A DNA stretch of 64,000 bases from Streptomyces gilvus (GTDB taxonomy: Bacteria > Actinomycetota > Actinomycetes > Streptomycetales > Streptomycetaceae), in assembly GCF_022513565.1 (NCBI RefSeq), contig NZ_JAKWBE010000014.1, positions 124,001 to 188,000 on the forward strand. Reading direction: 5' to 3'. The notes under the pieces were generated by a model. The model ran no database searches and was not told where the DNA came from. It was given only the letters and a program-made list of their open reading frames with translations. Position numbers and translations under genes: made by a program. This document shows, one piece after another, positions 50,833 to 58,895 of this stretch; positions within the stretch are counted from its first letter, which is position 1; each line of letters starts with the position of its first letter.

Positions 50833-51516
50833 ATGCAGGGGACCGCCCAGCCGACGTCGCCGCCCGCCGCCTACACGCCGACCGACCGCACCGTCCCCAC
50901 GCGCTCGGCGGACCGGGCGTCGTACGACAGGGAATTGGTGCACTCGATACTCGACGAGGGATACGTCTGCCACCTGGGCTTCGTCCGCGACGGGCGGCCG
51001 GTGGTCCTGCCGACTCTCTACGGGCGGGTCGGCGAGCGGCTGTACGTCCACGGCTCGACGGGCTCGCGTCCGCTGCGGATGACCGGACAGGCCGACCCGG
51101 GCCTCCCGGTCTGCCTGACCGTGACACACGTCGACGCGCTGGTCCTGGCCCGCTCCGCCTTCCACCACTCGATCAACTACCGCTCCGTCGTGGTCCACGG
51201 CATCGCCCACGACGTCACGGACCCCGAGGAGAAGCGGGCGGCCCTGGACGCGCTGGTCGACCACGTCGTGCCGGGCCGCGCCGCCGACTCGCGCCCCGCG
51301 AACAAGAAGGAACTCGCGGCCACCGCCGTCATCCGCCTCGACCTCGACGAGGTCTCCGCCAAGCTCCGCACCGGCGGCGTGAACGACGAGCCCGCGGACC
51401 TCCCCCTCCCCCACTGGGCCGGGCTCGTCCCCCTGCGCAAGGGGTACGACGCCCCCGTGGCCGACGCGGACCTGACGCCCGGCATCGGGCTCCCCGACTA
51501 CCTGACGGTCCGCTGA
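50833..51516 (+). CDS. PNPOx-family flavin-nucleotide-binding protein
   Basis: The 227-residue protein is a Pyridox_ox_2-type split barrel: EGYVCHLGFVRDGRPVVLPT, LYGRVGERLYVHGSTGSRPL, and the FHHSINYRSVVVHG and HDVTDPEEKRAALDALVDHV regions are characteristic. Likely a flavin-dependent protein with unknown substrate. GGAGAACGCC precedes the ATG. It begins the two-gene operon under the MocR palindrome, and its stop overlaps the start of the next gene (TGATG). Confidence 0.9.
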   Translation: MQGTAQPTSPPAAYTPTDRTVPTRSADRASYDRELVHSILDEGYVCHLGFVRDGRPVVLPTLYGRVGERLYVHGSTGSRPLRMTGQADPGLPVCLTVTHVDALVLARSAFHHSINYRSVVVHGIAHDVTDPEEKRAALDALVDHVVPGRAADSRPANKKELAATAVIRLDLDEVSAKLRTGGVNDEPADLPLPHWAGLVPLRKGYDAPVADADLTPGIGLPDYLTVR

Positions 51517-52145
51517 TGCTGATCCACCCCTGGGACGCGGCACACGACGACTCGGAGTGGCAGCGGTGGCTCGCGGTCCACGACTTCGGACAGCTCGCCG
51601 TCAACGGACTGCCCGGCGAAGCACCTTACGTACAGCCGCTGCACTTCCTCTACGACGCCGGACGCGGCGAGGTCCTGACCCACCTGGCCCGGCCCAACCC
51701 GCTGTGGCCGGCGCTGGAGGCGAACCCGGACGTCGTGCTGAGCGTGGTCGACGACTACGTGTACGCGCCGGGCTACTGGCAGGCCATGCCCGGCACACCA
51801 TCCGAGCACGGCACGCCGACGAGCTACTGCGCGGCGGTCCAGCTCCGGTGCCGCGCCCATCTGGTGGACGATCCGGCGGAGAAGGCCGAGCTGCTCAACC
51901 GCCTGGTCGACCACTTCCAGCCGGAGGGCGGCTCGGCGCGCGTGGCGGTGGGCGAGGTGCCGTACGGCAGGATGCTCGCCGGTCTGCGCGGGGTGCGGCT
52001 CGACGTCGTGGACGTCCGCGCGAAGTTCAAGTACGCCAACCACAAGCCCGAGGTGCACGAACGGGTGGCGGCGGCGCTGACGCAGCGAGGCGGTCCGCGT
52101 GACACGGCCGCGCGTGCGCATCTGGCGCGCAGGCACGGGGTGTGA
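51516..52145 (+). CDS. FMN-binding negative transcriptional regulator (PaiB-like)
   Basis: This 209-residue protein matches the FMN-binding PaiB family: PYVQPLHFLYDAGRGEVLTH, then LARPNPLWPALEANPDVVLS, is the HxARxNPxW segment, and YVYAPGYWQAMPGTPSEHGT and VQLRCRAHLVDDPAEKAELL follow. Originally named for a Bacillus regulator, its biochemical role is uncertain. It overlaps the upstream split-barrel gene by one base, so the two are coupled under MocR control (inference). Confidence 0.9.
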   Translation: MLIHPWDAAHDDSEWQRWLAVHDFGQLAVNGLPGEAPYVQPLHFLYDAGRGEVLTHLARPNPLWPALEANPDVVLSVVDDYVYAPGYWQAMPGTPSEHGTPTSYCAAVQLRCRAHLVDDPAEKAELLNRLVDHFQPEGGSARVAVGEVPYGRMLAGLRGVRLDVVDVRAKFKYANHKPEVHERVAAALTQRGGPRDTAARAHLARRHGV

Positions 52146-52177
52146 CACCAACTGCCGTACCGGCGCTGATCATTGAG

Positions 52178-52206
52178 GGAGGGGCCGCACGGGGGTGGGC
52201 CCCTCT
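52178..52206. terminator. Terminator hairpin between convergent genes
   Basis: GAGGGGCC (from 52179) pairs with GGCCCCTC (ending 52205) around an 11-nt loop, with one more G-T pair outside. It lies between the PaiB-like and EamA genes, which are convergent, and can terminate both. Confidence 0.6.
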
Positions 52207-52223
52207 CCGCACACCCGCTCCGG

Positions 52224-53228
52224 CTAGGTGGCCGTTCCCCGGGCCGACAGCTCGCGTTCCGGGCCGCCGCCGGCCACCGGGTCCGGGGAGGGCTTGGCCG
52301 GCGCGGAGGACTGGGCGATGAAGGCGCCCACGAGGACGACCGCGCCGCCCGCGATCTGCGGTGCCGAGAGGTGCTCGCCGAGCAGCACCCAGGCCAGGAC
52401 GGTCGCTATGACCGCTTCCAGGCAGGCCACGACGCCCGCGACCTGCGGCGAGAGCCGGCGTACCGACAGCACGCCGGTGACGTAGGCGAGGACGGTCGCG
52501 ATCAGCACGATCCACGCCAGCAGCAGGCCTGCGGAGACCGGGGTGCCGTTCATGTGCGCGGTGCCGGACAGCACCGACCAGTCCATGGACCAGGGGCGGG
52601 CGACAGCCGTAAGCAGGAGGGCGCCGATCAGCAGGCCGTAGGCGATGACGCCCAGTGGGTCCGGAGCCTCGTCCCCGGCGTCGCTGCCCTGGTCGGACAG
52701 GACGAAGTAGCCGACCTGACAGCAGGCGGCGCCGAGCGCGAGCAGCAGGCCGAAGACGTCGAAGCTCAGGCCCGACCAGACCTCGACCACACAGGCCAGA
52801 CCGCCGACCGCGAGGACGACTCCCGCCGCGGCGGCGCGGGTCACCGGCCGCCGCTGCACGAACCGCACCCAGCCCAGCACCAGGGCGGGCGCGAGGTACT
52901 CCACGAGCAGCGCGACCCCGACGGGGATGCGGGAAAGCGCGGCGAAGTAGCAGGCCTGCACACCGGCCACCGCGAGCAGGCCGAACCCGGCGAGCAGGGC
53001 CGGGCGGCGGAACAGCAGCGTGCGGTGACGCACCGCGACCGGCAGCATCACCAGGGCCGCGCCGGTCACCCGCAGCCACACCACGTGCAGCGGGTCGAGT
53101 CCGGCCTCGATCAGCGGTTTCGCCGCGACGCCGGACCCTCCGAAGGCGAGCGCGGACACGAGCGCGAGCCCGAGCCCGACGCCCTTGCCGCGACCGGCCT
53201 GACTGCTCTGTGAGGTACGCACCGGCAC
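52224..53228 (-). CDS. EamA family transporter (third copy)
   Basis: The 334-residue membrane protein contains two EamA repeats: LGLALVSALAFGGSGVAAKP and DPLHVVWLRVTGAALVMLPV start the first, FDVFGLLLALGAACCQVGYF the second, which closes with VACLEAVIATVLAWVLLGEH. It belongs to a different subgroup from the two earlier EamA genes. The substrate is unknown. A GTG start is used near 53228. It has its own promoter and is convergent to the MocR-controlled operon. Confidence 0.92.
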   Translation of the reverse strand: MPVRTSQSSQAGRGKGVGLGLALVSALAFGGSGVAAKPLIEAGLDPLHVVWLRVTGAALVMLPVAVRHRTLLFRRPALLAGFGLLAVAGVQACYFAALSRIPVGVALLVEYLAPALVLGWVRFVQRRPVTRAAAAGVVLAVGGLACVVEVWSGLSFDVFGLLLALGAACCQVGYFVLSDQGSDAGDEAPDPLGVIAYGLLIGALLLTAVARPWSMDWSVLSGTAHMNGTPVSAGLLLAWIVLIATVLAYVTGVLSVRRLSPQVAGVVACLEAVIATVLAWVLLGEHLSAPQIAGGAVVLVGAFIAQSSAPAKPSPDPVAGGGPERELSARGTAT

Positions 53229-53300
53229 ATGATGACAGGCGTCGACAGGAGCGTCACCCCCGATGACACCTGTCTCACCGGATGGACGGTCCGGCGCCCG

Positions 53301-53855
53301 TCACTGGCCGGACCACTCCGGCCGGGTGAGCCGGTCCTCGATTCGGGCGAGCACCTCGTACGGGTCGATTCCGGCGCGGGCCAGCACCTCGACGGCCCGC
53401 GCCTGCGGGTCCGCGAGGATCGCCGCGAGCAGGTCGACGCCGAGCGCCGCGTCCTCGCCGCGGTGGGCGGCGCGCGCGGCGGCGTCCTCCATGGCGCCGG
53501 CGGCCAGCGGCGAGAAGCCCGCGCTCCCGGCCACCACGGGCACGGCGCCGGAGTCCTCGACCGAGCCCTGCCAGCGCAGCCCGTAGCCGATGCTGCGCTG
53601 CACGAGATAGCCGAGCAGCCGGGCGTTCTCCGCGCCGTCGTCGAAGACGGCGCGCACATCGGGGTCGTACTCCAGGAGCGAGTGCAGCAGATGGGCGGTG
53701 TCGATCTGCCGGTCCCCGTCGCGGACCGCGCGGCGGCGGGCACCCGAGACCACCGCTGCCAGTGCGGCGCTGAGCTTGGCATCGTTGTCCGGGCGAGGGC
53801 CGACGGCCGGCTCCTCGGCCTGCTGTCGGGGTATACGGGGTGGCACATCCCCCAC
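53301..53855 (-). CDS. Clp N-terminal domain protein without ATPase
   Basis: This 184-residue protein contains Clp_N-type repeats: SAALAAVVSGARRRAVRDGD and RQIDTAHLLHSLLEYDPDVR in one, then GAMEDAAARAAHRGEDAALG and VDLLAAILADPQARAVEVLA in the other. No AAA+ domain is present, so it resembles ClpC N-domain stand-alone adaptors rather than a chaperone. Function is unknown; it could bind substrates or regulate ClpCP. The GTG start is uncertain, with a second GTG nine bases later. Confidence 0.87.
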   Translation of the reverse strand: MGDVPPRIPRQQAEEPAVGPRPDNDAKLSAALAAVVSGARRRAVRDGDRQIDTAHLLHSLLEYDPDVRAVFDDGAENARLLGYLVQRSIGYGLRWQGSVEDSGAVPVVAGSAGFSPLAAGAMEDAAARAAHRGEDAALGVDLLAAILADPQARAVEVLARAGIDPYEVLARIEDRLTRPEWSGQ

Positions 53856-54187
53856 CCCATCAGTCCCCGGCGTCCGCGGTCATCCCCGGGGGGAACCATT
53901 TCGGCGTCCCACGGAGAGTGGACGGCGTACGCCGGAATCTCCTCCTTGCGGATGAGATCAGGTGGCTTTACCCGGAGGGGCGCGCGCCATCCTGCCGCGC
54001 ACCGGATGTGTCCCTGCCGGTCGTGGACGGCAAGCGGTACGGGTACCGGGTGGACGCCCCGGGGGACGTATGACGAAAGCGCCGTCCCGCGCGCGTGCAC
54101 AATTTCTGACGCCTCGTCAGTATTGAATGTTGCGATCCCTGCGGTTACTTTCCGCGACACCACAGCCCGACACGAAGAGGTGGTCGC
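53856..54187. promoter_or_regulatory. Divergent gap with CTGACG-cct-CGTCAG inverted repeat
   Basis: This 332-bp gap separates the Clp_N-type gene from the SRPBCC gene. CTGACG-CCT-CGTCAG at 54106-54120 is a perfect six-base inverted repeat directly followed by TATTGAAT, a possible -10 box for the SRPBCC gene. A plus-strand frame ending at 54073 (PVVDGKRYGYRVDAPGDV) has coding-like third positions but no recognisable start or family and may be a remnant. Confidence 0.5.
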
Positions 54188-54616
54188 ATGCCCGAAATCA
54201 GCGCGGAGGCACGGATCGAGGCGCCGGCCGAGAAGGTGTGGGCGCAGCTCACGGACTGGCCCGCGTACGGCGAGTGGAACGCCACCCACACCAGCTTTCC
54301 GCAGGGCGGCCCGGCGGCGCTGGAGGTGGGCGCGACCTTCCAGGAGAACATGAAGCTGATGGGCTTCCCGGCCGAGGTCGAGTGGACCGTCTCGGAAGTG
54401 GAACCGGCCCGGCGCTTCGTCATCACGGGCAAGGGGCCGATGGCGGTGAGCCTCGCCACCCGCTACACCCTCACCCCGGACGGCGACGCCACGAAGGTCC
54501 GTATCGAGGGGGAGTTCACGGGCGCCGCGGTGACCCTGATGGCGGGCAAGCTCAGGGACTCGGGCACGGCCGCCCTCAACGAGTCGCTGCGCAAGCTGGC
54601 GGGGCTGGTGTCCTGA
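54188..54616 (+). CDS. SRPBCC family protein
   Basis: The 142-residue protein has the START-like SRPBCC fold: ISAEARIEAPAEKVWAQLTD begins with the characteristic beta-helix turn, WPAYGEWNATHTSF follows, and AALNESLRKLAGLVS is the long C-terminal helix. Such proteins bind hydrophobic ligands in a central cavity and include polyketide cyclases. The ligand is unknown. GAAGAGG precedes the ATG. A CTGACG/CGTCAG inverted repeat lies about 70 bp upstream. Confidence 0.92.
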   Translation: MPEISAEARIEAPAEKVWAQLTDWPAYGEWNATHTSFPQGGPAALEVGATFQENMKLMGFPAEVEWTVSEVEPARRFVITGKGPMAVSLATRYTLTPDGDATKVRIEGEFTGAAVTLMAGKLRDSGTAALNESLRKLAGLVS

Positions 54617-54679
54617 CCCCGGGCACGGACGGGCGCCCCGCGGACGATTCCGCGGGGCGCCTGCGTCGCCGTTGGACGT

Positions 54680-55318
54680 TCAGTCCTCGTCGGCGAGGAT
54701 CAGGTACAGCTTCTTGCGGGCCTCGTTGATGACGGCCAGCGCCTTGTCGCGCTGGTCCTTGCTGCCGGTCTTCCAGACCTGGCCGAAGGCCTCCATCAGA
54801 CCGAAGCCGGCCTGACGGATCTCACCGAGCGCCTCGAAGTCGATACCGCGGGAGGCTTCCTCCCAGGGCGCGTCCGGGCCCTCGTCGGCCGCGGCGCGGC
54901 CGGACTCGGTGAGCGAGAACAGCTTCTTGCCGCCCTCACTCGCGCTGGCGATCAGACCCTCGTCCTCCAGCAGTTGGAGGGTGGGGTACACCGAGCCGGG
55001 GCTGGGCTTCCATGCCCCGCCGCTGCGCTCGGCGATCTCCTGGATCATCTCGTAACCGTGCATCGGACGTTCCTTGAGCAGGGCCAGGATCGACGCGCGT
55101 ACGTCACCTCGCCGTGCCCTGCCCCTCGGCCCGCCACGCCCTCGCGGCCCCCAGGGGCCCGGACCGAACCCGGGTCCGCCGAAACCGAAGCCGCCACGCG
55201 GGTCACCGCCCGGACCACCGGGCCCGAAGGGCCCGAAGGCACCCCGCCGCCCCTCGAAACCGCCCCGCCCACGAGGGCCGGGTCCACCGTGTCCACGCTC
55301 GAATCCATGGGAACGCAT
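54680..55318 (-). CDS. PadR family regulator with Gly/Pro/Phe-rich N-tail
   Basis: The C-terminal two thirds of this 212-residue protein form a PadR winged helix-turn-helix: DVRASILALLKERPMHGYEM, GGAWKPSPGSVYPTLQLLED and EGLIASASEGGKKLFSLTES. The first 75 residues are an unusual Gly/Arg/Pro/Phe repeat (GPFGPGGPGG, GFGFGGPGFGPGPWGPRGRG), probably disordered. PadR proteins repress divergent or autogenous promoters in response to aromatics or drugs. The ATG with GGAG upstream is chosen over one six codons earlier. Confidence 0.92.
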   Translation of the reverse strand: MRSHGFERGHGGPGPRGRGGFEGRRGAFGPFGPGGPGGDPRGGFGFGGPGFGPGPWGPRGRGGPRGRARRGDVRASILALLKERPMHGYEMIQEIAERSGGAWKPSPGSVYPTLQLLEDEGLIASASEGGKKLFSLTESGRAAADEGPDAPWEEASRGIDFEALGEIRQAGFGLMEAFGQVWKTGSKDQRDKALAVINEARKKLYLILADED

Positions 55319-55361
55319 CGCAATCACTCCATCCATTCGTTGATCTGTCGCGATGCGTCAA

Positions 55362-55371
55362 CGATATATCG
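55362..55371. promoter_or_regulatory. PadR-type palindrome CGATATATCG
   Basis: CGATATATCG is a perfect 10-bp palindrome 44 bp upstream of the padR start, in a region of local A/T richness. PadR proteins favour ATAT-type palindromes, so autoregulation is plausible. Confidence 0.5.
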
Positions 55372-55438
55372 GAACAGCTCGCATGACAACCCCCGGCCCG
55401 GACGGACGGCGGCGGCTGCTGCTGCTGACGGGCGGGGC

Positions 55439-55753
55439 CTACACCCAGTTCGCCCAACCAAAGGTGAAGAGATAGGCCCGGCGCCCCGTGTCCAGACCTC
55501 GGAGCCCGCGAATGAACATGACCACCAGAGCAACGAGGAACAGAGCAGCAAAGGCGCCGGCTACAAGGACCCCGGCGACAGGCCCCACGAGCAAGCCCAC
55601 GAACACGCTCGCGACGATGACGATCCCCAGACCGAAGTGCGCGGCAGGCAGATCTGCCCTGATCGCCTCTCGCAGTGCCTTGCGCACCGACCGCATGTCG
55701 GAGTCGTACCGCTCCCGCGCCGCTTCCGGATCAGCGGCGGACCCTCGGGCCAC
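55439..55753 (-). CDS. Small two-helix membrane protein
   Basis: The 104-residue protein starts with a charged helix (SADPEA..., MRSVRKALREAIRAD) and contains two hydrophobic helices (HFGLGIVIVASVFVGLLVG and VLVAGAFAALFLVALVVMFI) before a short basic tail. I do not recognise a family. It follows the HAD-like gene by four bases with the same orientation, so it probably belongs to the cyclase/TPP operon. A GTG start is assumed; an internal ATG 57 nt later is possible. Confidence 0.6.
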   Translation of the reverse strand: MARGSAADPEAARERYDSDMRSVRKALREAIRADLPAAHFGLGIVIVASVFVGLLVGPVAGVLVAGAFAALFLVALVVMFIRGLRGLDTGRRAYLFTFGWANWV

Positions 55754-55757
55754 CTGC

Positions 55758-56270
55758 TCAGCACTGGCGATCCCGAAGCCACTCGGCCACGGCCACGAAG
55801 TCCGCGTCCACGAGGCCCGTCATGGCATCGACGCGGTGAAGGAGGGCGTGCCCGCGATGATGAGCCGACACCCACTCCCGATCGAGATCCGTGACCGAGT
55901 CGTCGGCCCACACGAAGGGCCGGCCGGCGGCGACCCGCACGAGCGCCACGGTCTTCCAGTTCAGTACGCCGGGCTCGTACTCGTCCGGCGCGGCCGGCAG
56001 GTCGGCCAACGGAAGGTCCGGCAGTCCGAGCACAGGCGCGATCACCCTGTTCGCGTCGCCCATCCACGCGGTGGCCCATATCAGCGCGCAGGGCAGGGCG
56101 AGCAGCCGCGGGCCATGGCGTGGATCGAGCTGCGCCAGGTGGGGATTCGACACGTCCTGCCAGTCGGCCCATCCCTCGGGGGTCGTGGGAAGCCGGGCTC
56201 CGCGGTAGGGCAGGAGCGTTCCGTCGACGTCCAGGAACAGCAGCGGGCGGTCGCCCGTGGATCCGGTCAA
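55758..56270 (-). CDS. HAD-like domain hydrolase-type protein
   Basis: The 170-residue protein begins with PLLFLDVDGTLLPYRG, the DxDGT nucleophile motif of HAD phosphatases. Later VWADDSVTDLDREWVSAHHR supplies the acidic metal-binding residues, and LIWATAWMGDANRVIAPVLG the middle motif. It resembles small HAD-type proteins of Streptomyces with unknown substrate. A TTG start overlapping the stop of the TPP enzyme (TTGA) fits the operon; no ATG or GTG is available nearby. Confidence 0.83.
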   Translation of the reverse strand: MTGSTGDRPLLFLDVDGTLLPYRGARLPTTPEGWADWQDVSNPHLAQLDPRHGPRLLALPCALIWATAWMGDANRVIAPVLGLPDLPLADLPAAPDEYEPGVLNWKTVALVRVAAGRPFVWADDSVTDLDREWVSAHHRGHALLHRVDAMTGLVDADFVAVAEWLRDRQC

Positions 56271-57907
56271 TGGCCTCGGAACGCCTCCTCCAGCCACCAG
56301 GAGCCCCGGTCTCGGGTCACCTTGGCGTCCACGAGGAGGGGGGCCGTGCGGGGGCCGGTCACCCAGTCCGCCACCGCCTTGAGGTCGGCGGTGGTGCGTA
56401 CCGTCGCCGCCTCGAAGCCGTAGCCGCGGGCGATCGCGGCGATGTCCGTCTCCGGGAAGACGACCGTGTCGAGGGGGTGGCCTTCGGGGCCGAAGTGGTG
56501 GACCTCGGCGCCGTACGCCTCGTCGTTGTAGACGACCACCACCATCGGCAGCCCCAGGCGGCGCACGGTGTCGAGCTCCACCGCGCTCATCAGCGCACCC
56601 CCGTCGCCCAGCGCGGCGACCGGCAGCCGGTCCGGGCGGGCCAGGGCCGCGCCGATCGTCGTGGCGAGCCCCAGGCCGATGGACTGGAACGCCTGCGTGA
56701 AGCAGAAGCCGTCCTGGTCCGGCACGGACAGGTACGCGCTCGGGTAGCCCATGAAGTTGCCCGAGTCCACCCCGACGATCCGCTCGGCGGGCAGCATGTC
56801 GTCGAGGGCGATGCTGAGCGTGCGCGGGTCGATCCGGTCCCGGGTGCTCTCGTCCTCGTACGGCACGTCCCGCCACCGCACCCGCGCCGCGAGCGCCTCG
56901 GCGACATCGGGAGTGCGGTATCCGTCCCGCTCCTCGCCCGCCGCCTCCAACGCCCGCACGGCCGTACGGGTCACGTCTCCGGTGACGCCGAGGGCGATCT
57001 CCCGGTGCGCGCCGAGCGCCTCCGGGTCGTCGTCGACCTGCACGACCGTCGCCCCGGCGCCGATGAGCTTGCCGTGCCGCATGGTCCACATGTTCAGCGC
57101 GCAGCCCCACCCGACGATCAGGTCGGCGCCCTGGATCAGTTCGGCCGCGAGGGGCGACGCGAAGCCGCCGGAGACGTCGAGGGACCACGGGCTGCCGTGG
57201 AAGAGGCCGCGCGCGACGGCGGAGGTGGCCAGCAGGGCGCCGTGGCGGTCGGCGAGGGCGGTCAGCGCGTCGCGGGCGGCCGGGGTGCGGGCGCCGCGCC
57301 CGGCGACGAAGACCGGTCGCCGGGCGCGCGCGAGGGCGCCTGCGAGGTCGGCGACCGCCCGCTGCGAGGGCTCGACGGGTTCCGGTCCGGGCAGGGGCAC
57401 GGCGTCGAGGGAGATCCCGTCGGGCACGTCCAGGGCCTGTACCTCCAGGGGGAGGTTGAGCAGGACCGTGCGGCGTTCGTGCACCGCGCGGCGCAGGGCG
57501 GCGCGGGCCTGGTCGACCGCGTCGTGCGCCGTGGTCACGCGGGCCGAGACGGCACCGACGGAGTGCGCCAACACAGCCTGTTCGACACGGAAGTTGGAGT
57601 GCCGCGCGGTCGCCTCGGCGGCCAGCACGAGCAGCGGCGTACGGCTCTTGGCGGCCTCGGTGATGCCGGTCAGGGCGTTGGTCAGGCCGGGCCCCTGGTG
57701 GACGCTGAGCGCGGCGACCGTACCGCTGGTGCGGGCGTAGGCGTCGGCCATGGTCGCCGCGCCTCCCTCGTGCCGGGCGGCGACGAAGCGGGCGCCCGCG
57801 GCCACCATGGCGTTGGTGAGGTGGAAGTTGCCCGAGCCGACGACACCGAAGACCTGGTCGACCCCGGCCGCGGTCAGGGCCCGGCCGACGGCCTCGGCGA
57901 CCTTCAC
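56267..57907 (-). CDS. Thiamine pyrophosphate-dependent enzyme (acetolactate synthase-like)
   Basis: This 546-residue protein has all three domains of the acetohydroxyacid synthase/benzoylformate decarboxylase superfamily. The catalytic Glu lies in ARHEGGAATMADAYAR (about residue 48), the central domain has PVFVAGRGARTPAARDAL, and the TPP/Mg site is GDGGALMSAVELDTVRRLGL, then PMVVVVYNDEAYG. The substrate cannot be inferred; it is not the ilvB of the isoleucine pathway (no small-subunit gene). The GTG start overlaps the cyclase stop (GTGA), making a coupled operon. Confidence 0.92.
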   Translation of the reverse strand: MKVAEAVGRALTAAGVDQVFGVVGSGNFHLTNAMVAAGARFVAARHEGGAATMADAYARTSGTVAALSVHQGPGLTNALTGITEAAKSRTPLLVLAAEATARHSNFRVEQAVLAHSVGAVSARVTTAHDAVDQARAALRRAVHERRTVLLNLPLEVQALDVPDGISLDAVPLPGPEPVEPSQRAVADLAGALARARRPVFVAGRGARTPAARDALTALADRHGALLATSAVARGLFHGSPWSLDVSGGFASPLAAELIQGADLIVGWGCALNMWTMRHGKLIGAGATVVQVDDDPEALGAHREIALGVTGDVTRTAVRALEAAGEERDGYRTPDVAEALAARVRWRDVPYEDESTRDRIDPRTLSIALDDMLPAERIVGVDSGNFMGYPSAYLSVPDQDGFCFTQAFQSIGLGLATTIGAALARPDRLPVAALGDGGALMSAVELDTVRRLGLPMVVVVYNDEAYGAEVHHFGPEGHPLDTVVFPETDIAAIARGYGFEAATVRTTADLKAVADWVTGPRTAPLLVDAKVTRDRGSWWLEEAFRGH

Positions 57908-58689
57908 GACCGCTCCACCAGGGCCAGGACGCGCGCCGGGGCGCCGGAGCCGCTGACGATCGGCAGCGGTCCCGCGATGACGACTGCGCCGGTCGGGGGC
58001 AGGGCGGCGAGGTTCTGCAGCTGGGTGAGCCCGTACTTGTCGGCGCCCAGGAGGTAGGAGTGGCAGGGGAACGCCGGCTCGAAGGAGTGCGCCCGCCCCG
58101 CGTCCGTGCCGACGGTCTCCGTGCCGAGGCCGATGACCGGGGACTCCTTGGCGACCCAGCGCGCGCACTCCGGGGAGAGGCCGGGGGTGTGCGGGCCGTT
58201 CTCGTCGGCGTTGAGGAACTCTTCCTGTGAGCGCGAACGCGCGTCCCATCCGGTGCGCAGCAGTAGCCAACCCCCTTCGGGCAAGGGGCCGTTGTCGGCC
58301 TCCCAGGCCTTGATGTGGTCCACCTCGACGAGGAAGTCGGGGTCCTTGGCGGCCTGTTCGGAGAAGTCCAGCACGGCCGCGGGCGCGATGAGCCGACCGG
58401 TGGGGACGGAGGCAACGTCCGCGAGGTCCCTGCCGGTCACCCAGTGGACCGGGGCGTCGAAGTGGGTGCCGGTGTGCTCGCCGCTGCGGAAGTTGTTCCA
58501 GTACCAGGCGGGTCCACGGTCGTCGTACCGGCTGATCTCCTCCAGCTCGAAGACCTGCGTCTGCCCGAACTGCGGCGGCAGTTGGATCACGGGAGTGGAG
58601 GGCGAGAGCGGCTGGGTGAGGTCGACGAGCTCGATGGATCCGCTCCGCAGCCCGGACAGCAGCGCGGCGAGCACGGACGACTGGGACAT
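57904..58689 (-). CDS. Cyclase family protein (kynurenine formamidase-like)
   Basis: The 261-residue protein belongs to the cyclase/KynB metal-dependent hydrolase family. HTGTHFDAPVHWVTGRDLAD is the defining HxGTHxDxPxH metal site, DLTQPLSPSTPVIQLPP the N-terminal motif, and the C-terminal GADKYGLTQLQNLAALPPTG, then AVVIAGPL, closes the fold. Members hydrolyse N-formylkynurenine or open cyclic amides and lactones. CAGGAGG precedes the ATG, so 32 upstream residues are excluded. It is first in the four-gene operon. Confidence 0.92.
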   Translation of the reverse strand: MSQSSVLAALLSGLRSGSIELVDLTQPLSPSTPVIQLPPQFGQTQVFELEEISRYDDRGPAWYWNNFRSGEHTGTHFDAPVHWVTGRDLADVASVPTGRLIAPAAVLDFSEQAAKDPDFLVEVDHIKAWEADNGPLPEGGWLLLRTGWDARSRSQEEFLNADENGPHTPGLSPECARWVAKESPVIGLGTETVGTDAGRAHSFEPAFPCHSYLLGADKYGLTQLQNLAALPPTGAVVIAGPLPIVSGSGAPARVLALVERS

Positions 58690-58723
58690 GACGGCCTCCT
58701 GGAACGGGGCGGAACTGGCAACG

Positions 58724-58738
58724 CCTGTCTGGTACAGG
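58724..58738. promoter_or_regulatory. Inverted repeat upstream of cyclase operon
   Basis: CCTGT-CTGGT-ACAGG is a perfect five-base inverted repeat, about 35 bp upstream of the cyclase start. It is TetR-like in shape, but no regulator gene adjoins it. Confidence 0.4.
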
Positions 58739-58895
58739 GTGTCAGCGTCTCCCGGATCGTCCAGAGGCGCAGCATGAACCGGCAAGCCGGAGGCGCGGCA
58801 TCAACCGGCAGGACGGCGACGGCAGTCCCGGAATCAGGCCAGTGGTCGGGAATTGGCCTTGGGCACGGGAGCCACGTGGTCCTAGCGTCGAAGAC

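Noticed and set aside
55758..58415. Single 885-residue protein joining the TPP and HAD regions
   Set aside because: Only the last 170 residues in this frame match a family. The upstream part is a shifted frame of the TPP enzyme, so the HAD-like gene starts at the TTGA overlap.
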